Program-made: the position numbers and the translations under genes
In this document: piece by piece, positions 5,353 to 12,776 of the stretch
How positions within the stretch are numbered: position 1 is the first letter of the stretch
Layout: each line of letters starts with the position of its first letter
Notes under the pieces: generated by a model
Databases searched by the model: none
Told to the model about the DNA's origin: nothing
The model's input: only the letters and a program-made list of their open reading frames with translations
Assembly: GCA_024679635.1 (NCBI GenBank)
Contig: JAIBDA010000017.1
Span: 1 to 17,342 of the forward strand
Direction of reading: 5' to 3'
Length of the DNA: 17,342 nt
Origin: Amphritea sp.
GTDB lineage: Bacteria; Pseudomonadota; Gammaproteobacteria; Pseudomonadales; Nitrincolaceae

Positions 5353-6753
5353 ATGTTTGAGAATCTGACGGATCGTCTGGCGAAAACGCTTAAATCGGTC
5401 ACGGGTCAGGCGAAGCTGACCGAAGACAATATTCAAGGTACCTTGCGTGAAGTACGCATGGCGCTGCTTGAAGCTGACGTGGCGCTGCCAGTCGTTAAAA
5501 TATTTATTAGCAGTGTTAAAGAACGCGCTGTAGGAACTGAGGTTAGCAAGAGCCTGAGTCCTGGGCAGGTGTTCGTTAAGATTGTCCAGCAAGAGCTGGA
5601 AAAGGTCATGGGTGAGGCCAATGAGGCGCTCAACCTGGCCGCTCAGCCACCGGCCGTTGTAATGATGGCGGGTCTCCAGGGTGCGGGTAAAACGACCTCT
5701 GTTGCCAAGCTTTCTCGTTTTCTGCGTGAGCGGGAAAAGAAAAAAGTACTGGTAGTCTCTGCTGACGTTTATCGCCCTGCGGCGATTAAACAGCTGGAAA
5801 CGCTGGCGGCAGAAGTTGAGGTGGATTTCTTTCCCTCTTCCATAGAGCAAGCTCCGATCGACATTGTTAATGCAGCGATTAATCACGCTAAGGTTAAGCA
5901 TTTTGATGTTCTGATTGTCGATACTGCCGGTCGTCTGCATGTCGACACCGATATGATGGATGAGATCAAAGCGCTGCATGCTGCGATCAATCCGGTCGAA
6001 ACACTGTTTGTGGTTGATGCCATGACCGGTCAGGATGCTGCCAATACGGCTAAAGCATTCAATGATGTGCTGCCTTTAACGGGTGTGATACTGACTAAGA
6101 CCGATGGTGATGCCCGTGGTGGTGCGGCACTATCTGTTCGACATATCACCGGTAAGCCGATCAAGTTCCTGGGCGTAGGTGAGAAAGTCGATGCTCTTGA
6201 GCCTTTCCATCCTGATCGGGTTGCTTCTCGAATTCTGGGTATGGGTGATGTTCTCTCCCTGATCGAGGAAGTCGAACAAAAAGTCGACAAAGATAAAGCT
6301 GAGCGGCTGGCTAAGAAGTTCCAGAAAGGCAAAGGCTTTGATCTGGAAGATTTCCGCGACCAGTTGCAGCAGATGAGCAATATGGGTGGTATGTCTTCGT
6401 TGATGGATAAGATGCCAGGCATGGGCCAGATGGGTCAGGCGATGCAGGGGGCTAACTTATCAAATGCGGAAAAGGGCTTTAAACAGTTCGAATCGATTAT
6501 TAACTCGATGACTCCCCATGAGCGTAAACGTCCGGATGTTATTTCTGGTTCGCGTAAAAAGCGTATTGCGATGGGTTCGGGTACACAGATTCAGGATGTT
6601 AATCGCTTGCTGAAACAGCATAAGCAGATGGCCAAAATGATGAAGAAGTTTTCATCGAAGGGCGGTATGGCCAAAATGATGCGTGGCATGAAGGGTATGA
6701 TGCCCGGCGGTATGGGTGGTCCAGGCGGTCCTGGTGGTTTCCCTCGGATGTAG
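5353..6753 (+). CDS. ffh: Signal recognition particle protein Ffh (SRP54)
   Basis: A 466-residue GTPase. The N domain is residues 1-90. The G domain has the P-loop GLQGAGKT (107-114), DVYRPAA (138-144), DTAGR (190-194) and TKTDGDARGG (248-257). The methionine-rich M domain runs from about 297 to the end and finishes in glycine/proline/methionine repeats. Ffh binds 4.5S RNA and signal sequences of nascent inner-membrane proteins and docks with FtsY. It is slightly longer than the E. coli protein because of the 'GGMGGPGGPGGFPRM' tail. The ATG at 5353 has AAGG about six bases upstream. It is transcribed alone: its promoter lies in the divergent spacer and a terminator follows. All catalytic motifs are intact. 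Confidence 0.97.
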   Translation: MFENLTDRLAKTLKSVTGQAKLTEDNIQGTLREVRMALLEADVALPVVKIFISSVKERAVGTEVSKSLSPGQVFVKIVQQELEKVMGEANEALNLAAQPPAVVMMAGLQGAGKTTSVAKLSRFLREREKKKVLVVSADVYRPAAIKQLETLAAEVEVDFFPSSIEQAPIDIVNAAINHAKVKHFDVLIVDTAGRLHVDTDMMDEIKALHAAINPVETLFVVDAMTGQDAANTAKAFNDVLPLTGVILTKTDGDARGGAALSVRHITGKPIKFLGVGEKVDALEPFHPDRVASRILGMGDVLSLIEEVEQKVDKDKAERLAKKFQKGKGFDLEDFRDQLQQMSNMGGMSSLMDKMPGMGQMGQAMQGANLSNAEKGFKQFESIINSMTPHERKRPDVISGSRKKRIAMGSGTQIQDVNRLLKQHKQMAKMMKKFSSKGGMAKMMRGMKGMMPGGMGGPGGPGGFPRM

Positions 6754-6788
6754 CGTTGGCGTTTAATAAATAACCAAAAGACTTTCCA

Positions 6789-6826
6789 AGGGCGGCGGAT
6801 TCACGTAGAATTTGCGCCCTGTTTTT
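6789..6826 (+). terminator. Rho-independent terminator of ffh
   Basis: AGGGCG (6789-6794) pairs with CGCCCT (6815-6820). After one bulged G, CGGATTC (6796-6802) pairs with GAATTTG (6808-6814) through two G-U pairs. The result is a 13-base-pair stem with an ACGTA loop, followed by G and five T (6822-6826). It separates ffh from the rpsP operon. Confidence 0.7.
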
Positions 6827-6894
6827 ATGATTAGGTGCAGTCTGCGTCGATCTCTTCAATAAAGTGGTCGGAACGGGACTGGAATCTGTGAACT

Positions 6895-6915
6895 GTGAGT
6901 GATATCAAAACTCAC
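6895..6915 (+). promoter_or_regulatory. Leader hairpin before rpsP
   Basis: GTGAGT (6895-6900) and ACTCAC (6910-6915) form a perfect six-base stem with a nine-base loop, ending seven bases before the rpsP Shine-Dalgarno (AAGGGA). It could affect ribosome access or mRNA stability. I could not identify the operon's promoter in 6827-6935 with confidence. Confidence 0.4.
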
Positions 6916-6935
6916 TTAATAAAGGGACCAAACGT

Positions 6936-7175
6936 ATGGTAACTATTCGTCTTTCTCGTGGCGGCGCTAAAAAGCGTCCTTTCTATCATTTGACTGTAGC
7001 TGATTCTCGTAATCCGCGTGATGGTCGTTTTATTGAGCGTGTTGGCCTTTTCAACCCTCTGGCTAAAGGTCAGGAAGAGCGTCTGCGTGTTAATCAGGAA
7101 CGTGTTGATTACTGGGTAGCTAAAGGCGCTCAGATGTCTGATCGCGTTGCTAAGCTGATTAAAGACGCTAAGTAA
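6936..7175 (+). CDS. rpsP: 30S ribosomal protein S16
   Basis: A 79-residue protein with the S16 opening [19 protein letters not shown], the '[21 protein letters not shown]' core, and a lysine-rich end. S16 is an assembly protein of the 30S subunit that binds 16S rRNA. Length is close to the E. coli protein (82). AAAGGG lies nine bases before the ATG. It leads the classical rpsP-rimM-trmD-rplS operon, with a 31-base gap to rimM. Confidence 0.97.
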   Translation: MVTIRLSRGGAKKRPFYHLTVADSRNPRDGRFIERVGLFNPLAKGQEERLRVNQERVDYWVAKGAQMSDRVAKLIKDAK

Positions 7176-7206
7176 ACGTTATTAAGCGATCAGTCGGGTT
7201 ATTAAG

Positions 7207-7740
7207 ATGAGTGGATTAACGTCAGACGAGATTACAACGGTAGGGCGGATCACGACGATCTACGGCGTTAAAGGTTGGGTGAAGATTTATTCCCATACCG
7301 AGCCGATGGAGCGCATCCTGGATTACTCACCATGGCTACTGAAACTAAATGGTCAGTGGCAGCCTATTAAGATTAGCGAAGGCAAAAAACATGGTAAGGG
7401 ACTGGTAGCTAAGCTTGCAGGTGTTGATGATCGTGATGTTGCGCGCCAGTATTGTGGCATGGATATCGCGATAGAAAGTAGCCTGTTACCAGCTCTGGGC
7501 GAAGGTGATTTTTACTGGAGTCAGCTGGAGAAGCTTGAAGTATTAACCGAGTCCGGCGTGAAGCTGGGTAAGGTGAGTCATCTGATTGCGACCGGTGCAA
7601 ATGATGTGCTGGTGGTAAAAGGTCAGGAAGGCAGTGTTGATCGCAAAGAGCGGTTGATCCCCTACCTACCGGATCAGGTGATTAAAGAGATAAACCTTGA
7701 AGAAGGTACGATGCGGGTCGATTGGGATCCGGAGTTTTAA
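7207..7740 (+). CDS. rimM: Ribosome maturation factor RimM
   Basis: A 177-residue protein with an N-terminal RimM beta-barrel (about residues 8-95, starting 'VGRITTIYGVKGWVKIYSHTEP') and a C-terminal PRC-barrel (about 100-175, including 'GDFYWSQLEKLEV', 'GANDVLVVKG' and 'RLIPYLPDQVIKEINL'). RimM binds S19 and helps maturation of the 30S head and 16S rRNA processing. The ATG at 7207 has only a weak Shine-Dalgarno, so it may rely on translation of rpsP. Its stop is three bases from the trmD start. Confidence 0.95.
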   Translation: MSGLTSDEITTVGRITTIYGVKGWVKIYSHTEPMERILDYSPWLLKLNGQWQPIKISEGKKHGKGLVAKLAGVDDRDVARQYCGMDIAIESSLLPALGEGDFYWSQLEKLEVLTESGVKLGKVSHLIATGANDVLVVKGQEGSVDRKERLIPYLPDQVIKEINLEEGTMRVDWDPEF

Positions 7741-7743
7741 CCG

Positions 7744-8493
7744 GTGTGGATCGGTGTTGTTACCCTTTTTCCGGAGATGTTTGAAGCGATAACTCGCAAC
7801 GGCGTAACCGGGAGGGCAGTGCGCAACGGCTTACTAGATGTGCAGTGCTGGAACCCTAGGGAGTTCACAAAGGATAAACACCGAACGGTGGATGATCGCC
7901 CTTATGGCGGTGGTCCTGGAATGTTGATGAAGGTGCAGCCGCTGCGGGACGCGATCCATGCAGCAAAGCAAACTGCAGGCGATAAGACTAGAGTGATCTA
8001 TCTTTCACCGCAGGGGCGCCGACTTGACCATTCTGGTGTGAAGGAACTGGCCGCTTGTGAGCGGTTGATTCTGGTCGCGGGACGCTATGAAGGTATTGAT
8101 GAGCGTCTGGTGGAGACTGAAATCGATGAAGAGTGGTCGCTGGGTGATTTTGTCCTCAGCGGCGGCGAGTTACCAGCAATGGTGATGATCGATGCGGTAT
8201 CCAGACTGGTTCCCGGTGTTTTAGGGCATCAGGATTCAGCGACGGAAGATTCCTTTTGTGATGGGCTGCTCGATTGTCCTCACTTCACCCGACCGGAAAA
8301 ACTTGACGAAATGTCCGTGCCTGATGTGTTGCTTAGCGGTAATCACGAGGCTATCAGACGCTGGCGTCTGAAACAGCAACTGGGACGAACCTTGCAAAGG
8401 CGTCCGGAATTGCTGGAAGACCTCGAGTTAGATAAAGAGCAGCGGTCATTGTTAAACGAATTTATCCGTGAGACGAGCGCGTCTCAGGATTAG
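7744..8493 (+). CDS. trmD: tRNA (guanine-N1)-methyltransferase TrmD
   Basis: A 249-residue SPOUT methyltransferase that methylates G37 of tRNAs with a G at position 36, preventing frameshifts. The opening [12 protein letters not shown] and '[11 protein letters not shown]' are standard. The knot that binds S-adenosylmethionine is at YLSPQGRRL (86-94), GRYEGIDER (113-121) and [11 protein letters not shown] (132-142). R154 and D169, equivalent to the E. coli catalytic residues, are present. The start is a GTG at 7744, three bases after the rimM stop, with GGAG about nine bases upstream inside rimM; no ATG fits the conserved N terminus. This spacing implies coupled translation with rimM. Confidence 0.97.
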   Translation: MWIGVVTLFPEMFEAITRNGVTGRAVRNGLLDVQCWNPREFTKDKHRTVDDRPYGGGPGMLMKVQPLRDAIHAAKQTAGDKTRVIYLSPQGRRLDHSGVKELAACERLILVAGRYEGIDERLVETEIDEEWSLGDFVLSGGELPAMVMIDAVSRLVPGVLGHQDSATEDSFCDGLLDCPHFTRPEKLDEMSVPDVLLSGNHEAIRRWRLKQQLGRTLQRRPELLEDLELDKEQRSLLNEFIRETSASQD

Positions 8494-8510
8494 AATTTTA
8501 GGAGCGAGCG

Positions 8511-8870
8511 ATGAGCAGCAAGAACCTAATCATTCAGCAGATCGAAGCTGAACAGATGAACAAAGTTATTCCAGAATGTGCACCGGGTGATACCGTTGTT
8601 GTTCAGGTCAAAGTAGTTGAAGGTGAGCGTCAGCGTCTGCAGGCGTTTGAAGGCGTTGTGATTGGTAAGCGTAACCGTGGCGTTAACTCTGCGTTCACTG
8701 TACGTAAAATCTCTCACGGTGTTGGTGTTGAGCGTACTTTCCAGACTTTCGCCTCTACTGTAGACAGCATTGAAGTTAAGCGTCGCGGTGACGTGCGCCA
8801 GGCTAAGCTGTACTACTTGCGTGAGCGTAGTGGTAAGTCTGCACGTATTAAAGAGAAGTTGGCTAAGTAA
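8511..8870 (+). CDS. rplS: 50S ribosomal protein L19
   Basis: A 119-residue protein with the L19 core '[26 protein letters not shown]', then '[16 protein letters not shown]' and a basic '[19 protein letters not shown]' tail. L19 lies at the interface of the 30S and 50S subunits. AGGAG precedes the ATG by seven bases. It is the final gene of the rpsP operon, closed by the terminator at 8893-8918. Confidence 0.97.
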   Translation: MSSKNLIIQQIEAEQMNKVIPECAPGDTVVVQVKVVEGERQRLQAFEGVVIGKRNRGVNSAFTVRKISHGVGVERTFQTFASTVDSIEVKRRGDVRQAKLYYLRERSGKSARIKEKLAK

Positions 8871-8892
8871 TTATTTAGCTCACTTTGAGTAT

Positions 8893-8918
8893 AAAAGGCG
8901 ACTTCGGTCGCCTTTTTT
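8893..8918 (+). terminator. Rho-independent terminator of the rpsP operon
   Basis: AAAAGGCGAC (8893-8902) pairs with GTCGCCTTTT (8907-8916) around an extra-stable TTCG tetraloop (cUUCGg), ending in six T (8913-8918). It lies 22 bases after the rplS stop. Confidence 0.92.
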
Positions 8919-9042
8919 ATTGCCTGAAATTCGCATGAGAATTAATCCCGCACTAAAATAAATGAAATATTGTCGGGCCTGTTTAGTTTTGGTTGCTGTC
9001 AGGGTACTGTAGTTAATACTTGATGGGTTGTGGATGGGGGCT

Positions 9043-9459
9043 ATGAAGAGATTTTTGGTCGGTATATGCTCTCTGTTTTTTCTGCTGGGTGCCGGTACAA
9101 AAGCAGTCAGCGCGGACGGCGACAAAAAAATTGTCGACAAACGAGATGCTCAGGGCCGTACTGCGGAAGAAGAGGCGCGCCGTCAGGCTACCCGGGAAGC
9201 TATTCGGCGGGCGGTGAAGGGTGGGCAGGCAGCTCCGAAAACTGTGCATGAAAAAACCTATCAGTCGATCCGTCATGAGCAGATCGGGCAATATATTGGC
9301 AGCTGGGTAAAGTTGGAAACCTACTTTGGGCGCAAAGTGGAGGGCACGCTTAAGCGGGTAAAGGGTGATATTATCTATGTTGATGAGCATGTAGCTCAGG
9401 GTAGTGCTAGCTATCCTATCAATAAAACAAAGATTACCGGGCTGAAAGTATTAAAGTAA
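9043..9459 (+). CDS. Exported protein of unknown function, possible Sm-like C-terminal domain
   Basis: A 138-residue protein I cannot name. From the ATG at 9043 it has a clear signal peptide: MKR, a hydrophobic run to about residue 17, and a likely cut after A24 (AVSA/DG). Residues 25-65 are charged and rich in E, R and A ('AEEEARRQATREAIRRAVKGG'), probably helical. Residues 81-137 look like a small beta-barrel: 'GSWVKLETYFGRKVEGTLKR', then 'DIIYVDEH' and 'SYPINKTKITGLKVL'. The spacing of hydrophobic strands and the G-x-V-x-G-x-L turn are reminiscent of Sm/Hfq or SH3-like folds; this is by eye only. No cysteines remain after signal cleavage. An in-frame TTG (9028) and ATG (9034) would spoil the signal peptide. 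xerD starts 28 bases later and is likely cotranscribed. Confidence 0.72.
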   Translation: MKRFLVGICSLFFLLGAGTKAVSADGDKKIVDKRDAQGRTAEEEARRQATREAIRRAVKGGQAAPKTVHEKTYQSIRHEQIGQYIGSWVKLETYFGRKVEGTLKRVKGDIIYVDEHVAQGSASYPINKTKITGLKVLK

Positions 9460-9487
9460 TACGGCTCCTTTGATGGATATCCTCTGA

Positions 9488-10429
9488 GTGAACAGCGAAA
9501 TTCAAACCGATGCCCGGGTGACTGCAGAGCATCCATCTCCTCGTGATTCTGAACTGATTGAGCAATTTTTGGATGCGCTCTGGCTTGAAAAGGGGTTAAG
9601 TAAAAATACCCTCGCCTCATATCGCCGGGATCTCTCTATCTACGCTTGCTGGCTAAACAGTCAAAAGCAATTCTTGCTTGAATCCAGTCGAACCAATCTG
9701 CTTAGCTATCTCAATTGGCGTGTACGCCAGCGAATGAAAGCCAGTTCCACGGCGAGATTGCTTTCCTGTCTGCGCGGTTTCTTTCGTTACCTGTTACGGG
9801 AGGGGGTGTTGAGTGAAGACCCTACCTTGCAGGTTGAAAGCCCGAAGCGTGGGCGGCCTCTGCCTAAAAGTCTCAGTGAGGCTGATGTTGAAGCCCTGCT
9901 GAATGCGCCGGACGTGGATGATGTTCTTGGTTTTCGGGATAGGGCGATGCTGGAGCTGCTCTATTCATCAGGCTTGCGGGTGAGTGAGTTGGTGGAGCTG
10001 CAGTTGTCACAGATTAATCTGCGACAGGGGGTTCTCAGGGTTGTGGGTAAGGGAGATAAAGAGCGATTGGTGCCTTTGGGTGATGAGGCGGCAAATTGGT
10101 TGTTGTGTTACCTGAAAGAGGCGCGCCCCGGATTGATTAATGATTCAGCGAGTGAGGTGGTTTTCCCTAGTCGTCGCGGTAAACAGATGACTCGCCAGAC
10201 CTTTTGGTATCGGATTAAGCGTCATGGCCTCACGGCCGGGATCGATCAACTGCCGTCACCGCATGTGTTGCGTCACGCTTTTGCCACGCACCTTCTGAAT
10301 CACGGAGCGGACTTACGGGTGGTACAGCTGTTGCTGGGGCATAGTGATCTGTCGACCACTCAGATCTATACGCATGTAGCCAAACATCGTTTACAATCAC
10401 TGCATCGGCAGCATCATCCGCGGGGCTGA
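9488..10429 (+). CDS. xerD: Site-specific tyrosine recombinase XerD
   Basis: A 313-residue tyrosine recombinase. The core-binding domain (about 21-110) contains 'LIEQFLDALWLEKGLSKNTL', as in XerD. The catalytic domain has R164 (SGLRVSEL), K188 (GKGDKERLVP), H259 and R262 (HVLRHAFATHLLNHG), H285 (LGHSDLSTTQIYTHV) and the nucleophile Y294. With XerC it resolves chromosome dimers at dif near the terminus under FtsK control. The GTG start at 9488 gives about 15 residues more than E. coli XerD (298); an in-frame GTG further in (about 9518) is an alternative, and neither has a strong Shine-Dalgarno. The gene precedes dsbC, as in Pseudomonas. Confidence 0.94.
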   Translation: MNSEIQTDARVTAEHPSPRDSELIEQFLDALWLEKGLSKNTLASYRRDLSIYACWLNSQKQFLLESSRTNLLSYLNWRVRQRMKASSTARLLSCLRGFFRYLLREGVLSEDPTLQVESPKRGRPLPKSLSEADVEALLNAPDVDDVLGFRDRAMLELLYSSGLRVSELVELQLSQINLRQGVLRVVGKGDKERLVPLGDEAANWLLCYLKEARPGLINDSASEVVFPSRRGKQMTRQTFWYRIKRHGLTAGIDQLPSPHVLRHAFATHLLNHGADLRVVQLLLGHSDLSTTQIYTHVAKHRLQSLHRQHHPRG

Positions 10430-10534
10430 TTTTCAGGTTATTTTCAGTTTTTGTCGTTAGGCTGGAAACTATGCTGCCGTTTTAGCGTCTTACAGGCAGA
10501 GCTTTAAAAGGCGATTCGAATATTTGAGGGAATT

Positions 10535-11275
10535 ATGCAAAAACTAATGATATCGATAGTGGCTATGGTGCTGCTGAGTTTTAATGTTTCAGCGGATGAG
10601 ACGAAAGAAGCGGCTATACGCTCTTCTTTGAGTGCGTTAAGTAATCAGGTACCTATCGTTGCTATTGCCGATGCACAGTTCCCAGGTCTTTATGAAGTAA
10701 CGCTGGCCAGTGGTGAGCTACTGTATACGAATGAAACTGGCAGTCATTTTATTGTCGGTGAAGTGTACAAAGTTCAGTCGGATGGCCAGCTGATGAACCT
10801 TACAGAAGAAGGTAAGAAGTCTGGCCGGATTGAGCAGCTGGCTGCAGTCGATGCTAAAGATATGGTTATCTTTCCGGCGAAAGGTGAGACTAAGGCTCAT
10901 ATGACAGTGTTTACTGATACCGACTGTTTCTATTGTCGCAAGCTGCATAAAGAGGTCGCGCAGATCAATGAGCTCGGAATCGAAGTTCGATATCTGGCTT
11001 TTCCCCGTGCAGGAGCAGGCTCTAAAACTGAGCGGGTGATGAATTCTATCTGGTGTGCTGATGAGTCTGAGCGGACGGGGTTAATGACCCGGTCTAAAGC
11101 AGGCCAGTCAGTTCCTTCGCTTAGCTGTGAGAGCAGCCCGGTTATGAGTCAGTATAAATTGGGGCAGCAGATGGGCGTTACTGGTACTCCCGCGCTGGTG
11201 CTTCAGGATGGTAGTCTGGTGCCGGGCTATATGCCTGCTGCGCAGTTAGCGAAAATGCTGGGTGTAGTTAACTAA
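10535..11275 (+). CDS. dsbC: Thiol:disulfide interchange protein DsbC
   Basis: A 246-residue periplasmic disulfide isomerase. Residues 1-20 are a signal peptide with a likely cut after A20 (NVSA/DE). Residues 21-85 form the dimerisation domain, followed by a linker and a thioredoxin fold with active site C131-F-Y-C134, a structural pair C174/C198 and cis-proline P219 (TGTPALVL). DsbC reshuffles wrong disulfides and is kept reduced by DsbD. The active-site dipeptide FY differs from the GY of E. coli DsbC. GAGGGA lies just before the ATG. The 105-base gap after xerD may hold a promoter that I could not place; a strong terminator follows the gene. Confidence 0.93.
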   Translation: MQKLMISIVAMVLLSFNVSADETKEAAIRSSLSALSNQVPIVAIADAQFPGLYEVTLASGELLYTNETGSHFIVGEVYKVQSDGQLMNLTEEGKKSGRIEQLAAVDAKDMVIFPAKGETKAHMTVFTDTDCFYCRKLHKEVAQINELGIEVRYLAFPRAGAGSKTERVMNSIWCADESERTGLMTRSKAGQSVPSLSCESSPVMSQYKLGQQMGVTGTPALVLQDGSLVPGYMPAAQLAKMLGVVN

Positions 11276-11292
11276 GATTTTTTGATTTAGAG

Positions 11293-11318
11293 GGGGAGCT
11301 ATAAGCTCCCCTTTTTTT
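11293..11318 (+). terminator. Rho-independent terminator of dsbC
   Basis: GGGGAGCT (11293-11300) and AGCTCCCC (11304-11311) form a perfect eight-base stem with an ATA loop, followed by seven T (11312-11318). It lies 17 bases after the dsbC stop. Confidence 0.92.
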
Positions 11319-11355
11319 ATGCATAAACTTTTTTGCGGTAAGGTAGGGTGCTGCG

Positions 11356-11384
11356 TAGAGCTTATGCCTTATATTCGCTATAAT
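11356..11384 (+). promoter_or_regulatory. Probable promoter of hom-thrC
   Basis: A perfect TATAAT (11379-11384) is preceded at 17 bases by a poor -35, TAGAGC (11356-11361). Transcription would begin near 11391, downstream of the dsbC terminator, giving a leader of about 60 bases. The leader shows no threonine-rich peptide or attenuator hairpin. Confidence 0.5.
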
Positions 11385-11453
11385 GCGTGCCTATTTTTTA
11401 ACCGCAGTAATGTCTGCCGCTCGAATAGCATAGTAATAGCGCGAGGTAATGGT

Positions 11454-12749
11454 TTGAAACCTGTAAAAGTTGGTATCTGTGGTCTTGGCACCGTTGGTGG
11501 TGGTACGTTCAATGTACTGAAACGCAACGCTGAAGAGATCTCCCGTCGTGCGGGTCGTAGTATCGTTGTTGAAGCGATTGGGGCCCGTCGTGAAAATCCT
11601 GATTGCGACACCCGGGGTACCCATATTACAGCGGATATTTTCGAGATTGCTCGCAATCCTGAGATTGATGTCGTTGTTGAGCTGATTGGCGGCTACGATA
11701 TAGCGTTAGAGCTAGTGATGACTGCTATTGAGCATGGCAAGCATGTTGTTACCGCTAATAAAGCGTTGATCGCCGTGCACGGAAATGAAATTTTTGAAGC
11801 GGCTCAGAAAAAGAACGTTATGGTTGCGTTTGAAGCGTCGGTTGCCGGTGGCATCCCGATCATCAAAGCGATGCGTGAAGGTTTGTCAGCTAACAAGATT
11901 AACTGGCTGGCGGGTATCATCAATGGTACCGGCAACTTCATTCTGACAGAGATGCGCGATAAAGGTCGTGACTTCGCTGATGTTCTGGCTGAAGCGCAGG
12001 CGCTGGGTTATGCCGAAGCGGATCCTACCTTCGATGTAGAGGGTATCGATGCGGCGCATAAACTGACGATTCTGGCATCGATTGCCTTTGGTGTTCCCCT
12101 GCAATTTGATAAGGCTTATACGGAAGGTATCAGCAATATTACTGCTGACGATGTGCAGTTTGCAGAAGAGCTGGGTTACCGAATTAAGCATCTGGGTATT
12201 AGTCGCCGTACCGAAAAGGGTATCGAGCTGCGCGTACACCCAACTATGATTCCAGAAAAGGCACTGCTGGCCAATGTTCATGGTGTGATGAATGCAGTAC
12301 TGGTTGACGGCGATGCTGTGGGTCAGACTATGTATTATGGAGCCGGAGCGGGTGCTGAACCGACAGCGTCTGCTGTGGTAGCGGATATTGTTGATGTAGT
12401 GCGTACGCTGACTGCTGATCGGGATAACCGGGTTCCACATCTGGCGTTCCAGCCGGGCAGCCTGTCGGCTTTGCCGATTTTGCCGGTTGAAGAAGTTACC
12501 AGCGCGTACTATCTGCGTCTGACAGTGAATGAGCGCCCGGGCGTGCTGGCGATGGTGACCTCTATCCTGAGTGAGTCTGAGATCAGTATCGATGCGATCA
12601 TTCAGAAAGAGACCCGTGAAGAACAAGTGCCTGTAATTATCCTGACTCAGGATGTTCAGGAGAAGCAGATGAATGAAGCGATCGCTAAAATCGAAGCGCT
12701 GACTGATGTTAATGAGGCGGTTACCCGTATCCGCGTCGAGCATCTGTAA
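11454..12749 (+). CDS. hom: Homoserine dehydrogenase
   Basis: A 431-residue monofunctional enzyme reducing aspartate semialdehyde to homoserine with NAD(P)H, the branch point to threonine and methionine. The Rossmann motif GICGLGTVGGG is at residues 7-17. The catalytic domain includes 'GGIPIIKAMREGL', 'GIINGTGNFILTEM' and 'GYAEADPTFDVEGIDAAHKL'. A C-terminal ACT domain (about 350-425, 'YYLRLTVNERPGVLAMV') suggests threonine feedback. The start is a TTG at 11454: GAGG lies about six bases upstream, the protein then begins MKPVKVGICGLGTVGG as in relatives, and the in-frame ATGs at 11319 and 11364 lie upstream of the predicted transcript start. An ATG-GTT-TGA mini-frame (11449-11457) overlaps this start. 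thrC follows after 27 bases. Confidence 0.95.
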   Translation: MKPVKVGICGLGTVGGGTFNVLKRNAEEISRRAGRSIVVEAIGARRENPDCDTRGTHITADIFEIARNPEIDVVVELIGGYDIALELVMTAIEHGKHVVTANKALIAVHGNEIFEAAQKKNVMVAFEASVAGGIPIIKAMREGLSANKINWLAGIINGTGNFILTEMRDKGRDFADVLAEAQALGYAEADPTFDVEGIDAAHKLTILASIAFGVPLQFDKAYTEGISNITADDVQFAEELGYRIKHLGISRRTEKGIELRVHPTMIPEKALLANVHGVMNAVLVDGDAVGQTMYYGAGAGAEPTASAVVADIVDVVRTLTADRDNRVPHLAFQPGSLSALPILPVEEVTSAYYLRLTVNERPGVLAMVTSILSESEISIDAIIQKETREEQVPVIILTQDVQEKQMNEAIAKIEALTDVNEAVTRIRVEHL

Positions 12750-12776
12750 GGAACCGGAATAGCAGGAATATAGACA

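Noticed and set aside
5317..5979. A 220-codon minus-strand open frame inside ffh
   Set aside because: Antisense to the conserved N and G domains of Ffh; rich in shadow-type residues and without any known motif.
9028..9042. Earlier TTG/ATG starts for the exported protein
   Set aside because: They would place residues MWMGA before a well-formed signal peptide; the ATG at 9043 gives a normal MKR start.
11319..11453. N-terminal extension of homoserine dehydrogenase from the 11319 ATG
   Set aside because: The ATG abuts the dsbC terminator and lies upstream of the predicted promoter; the extra 45 residues are unlike the family.
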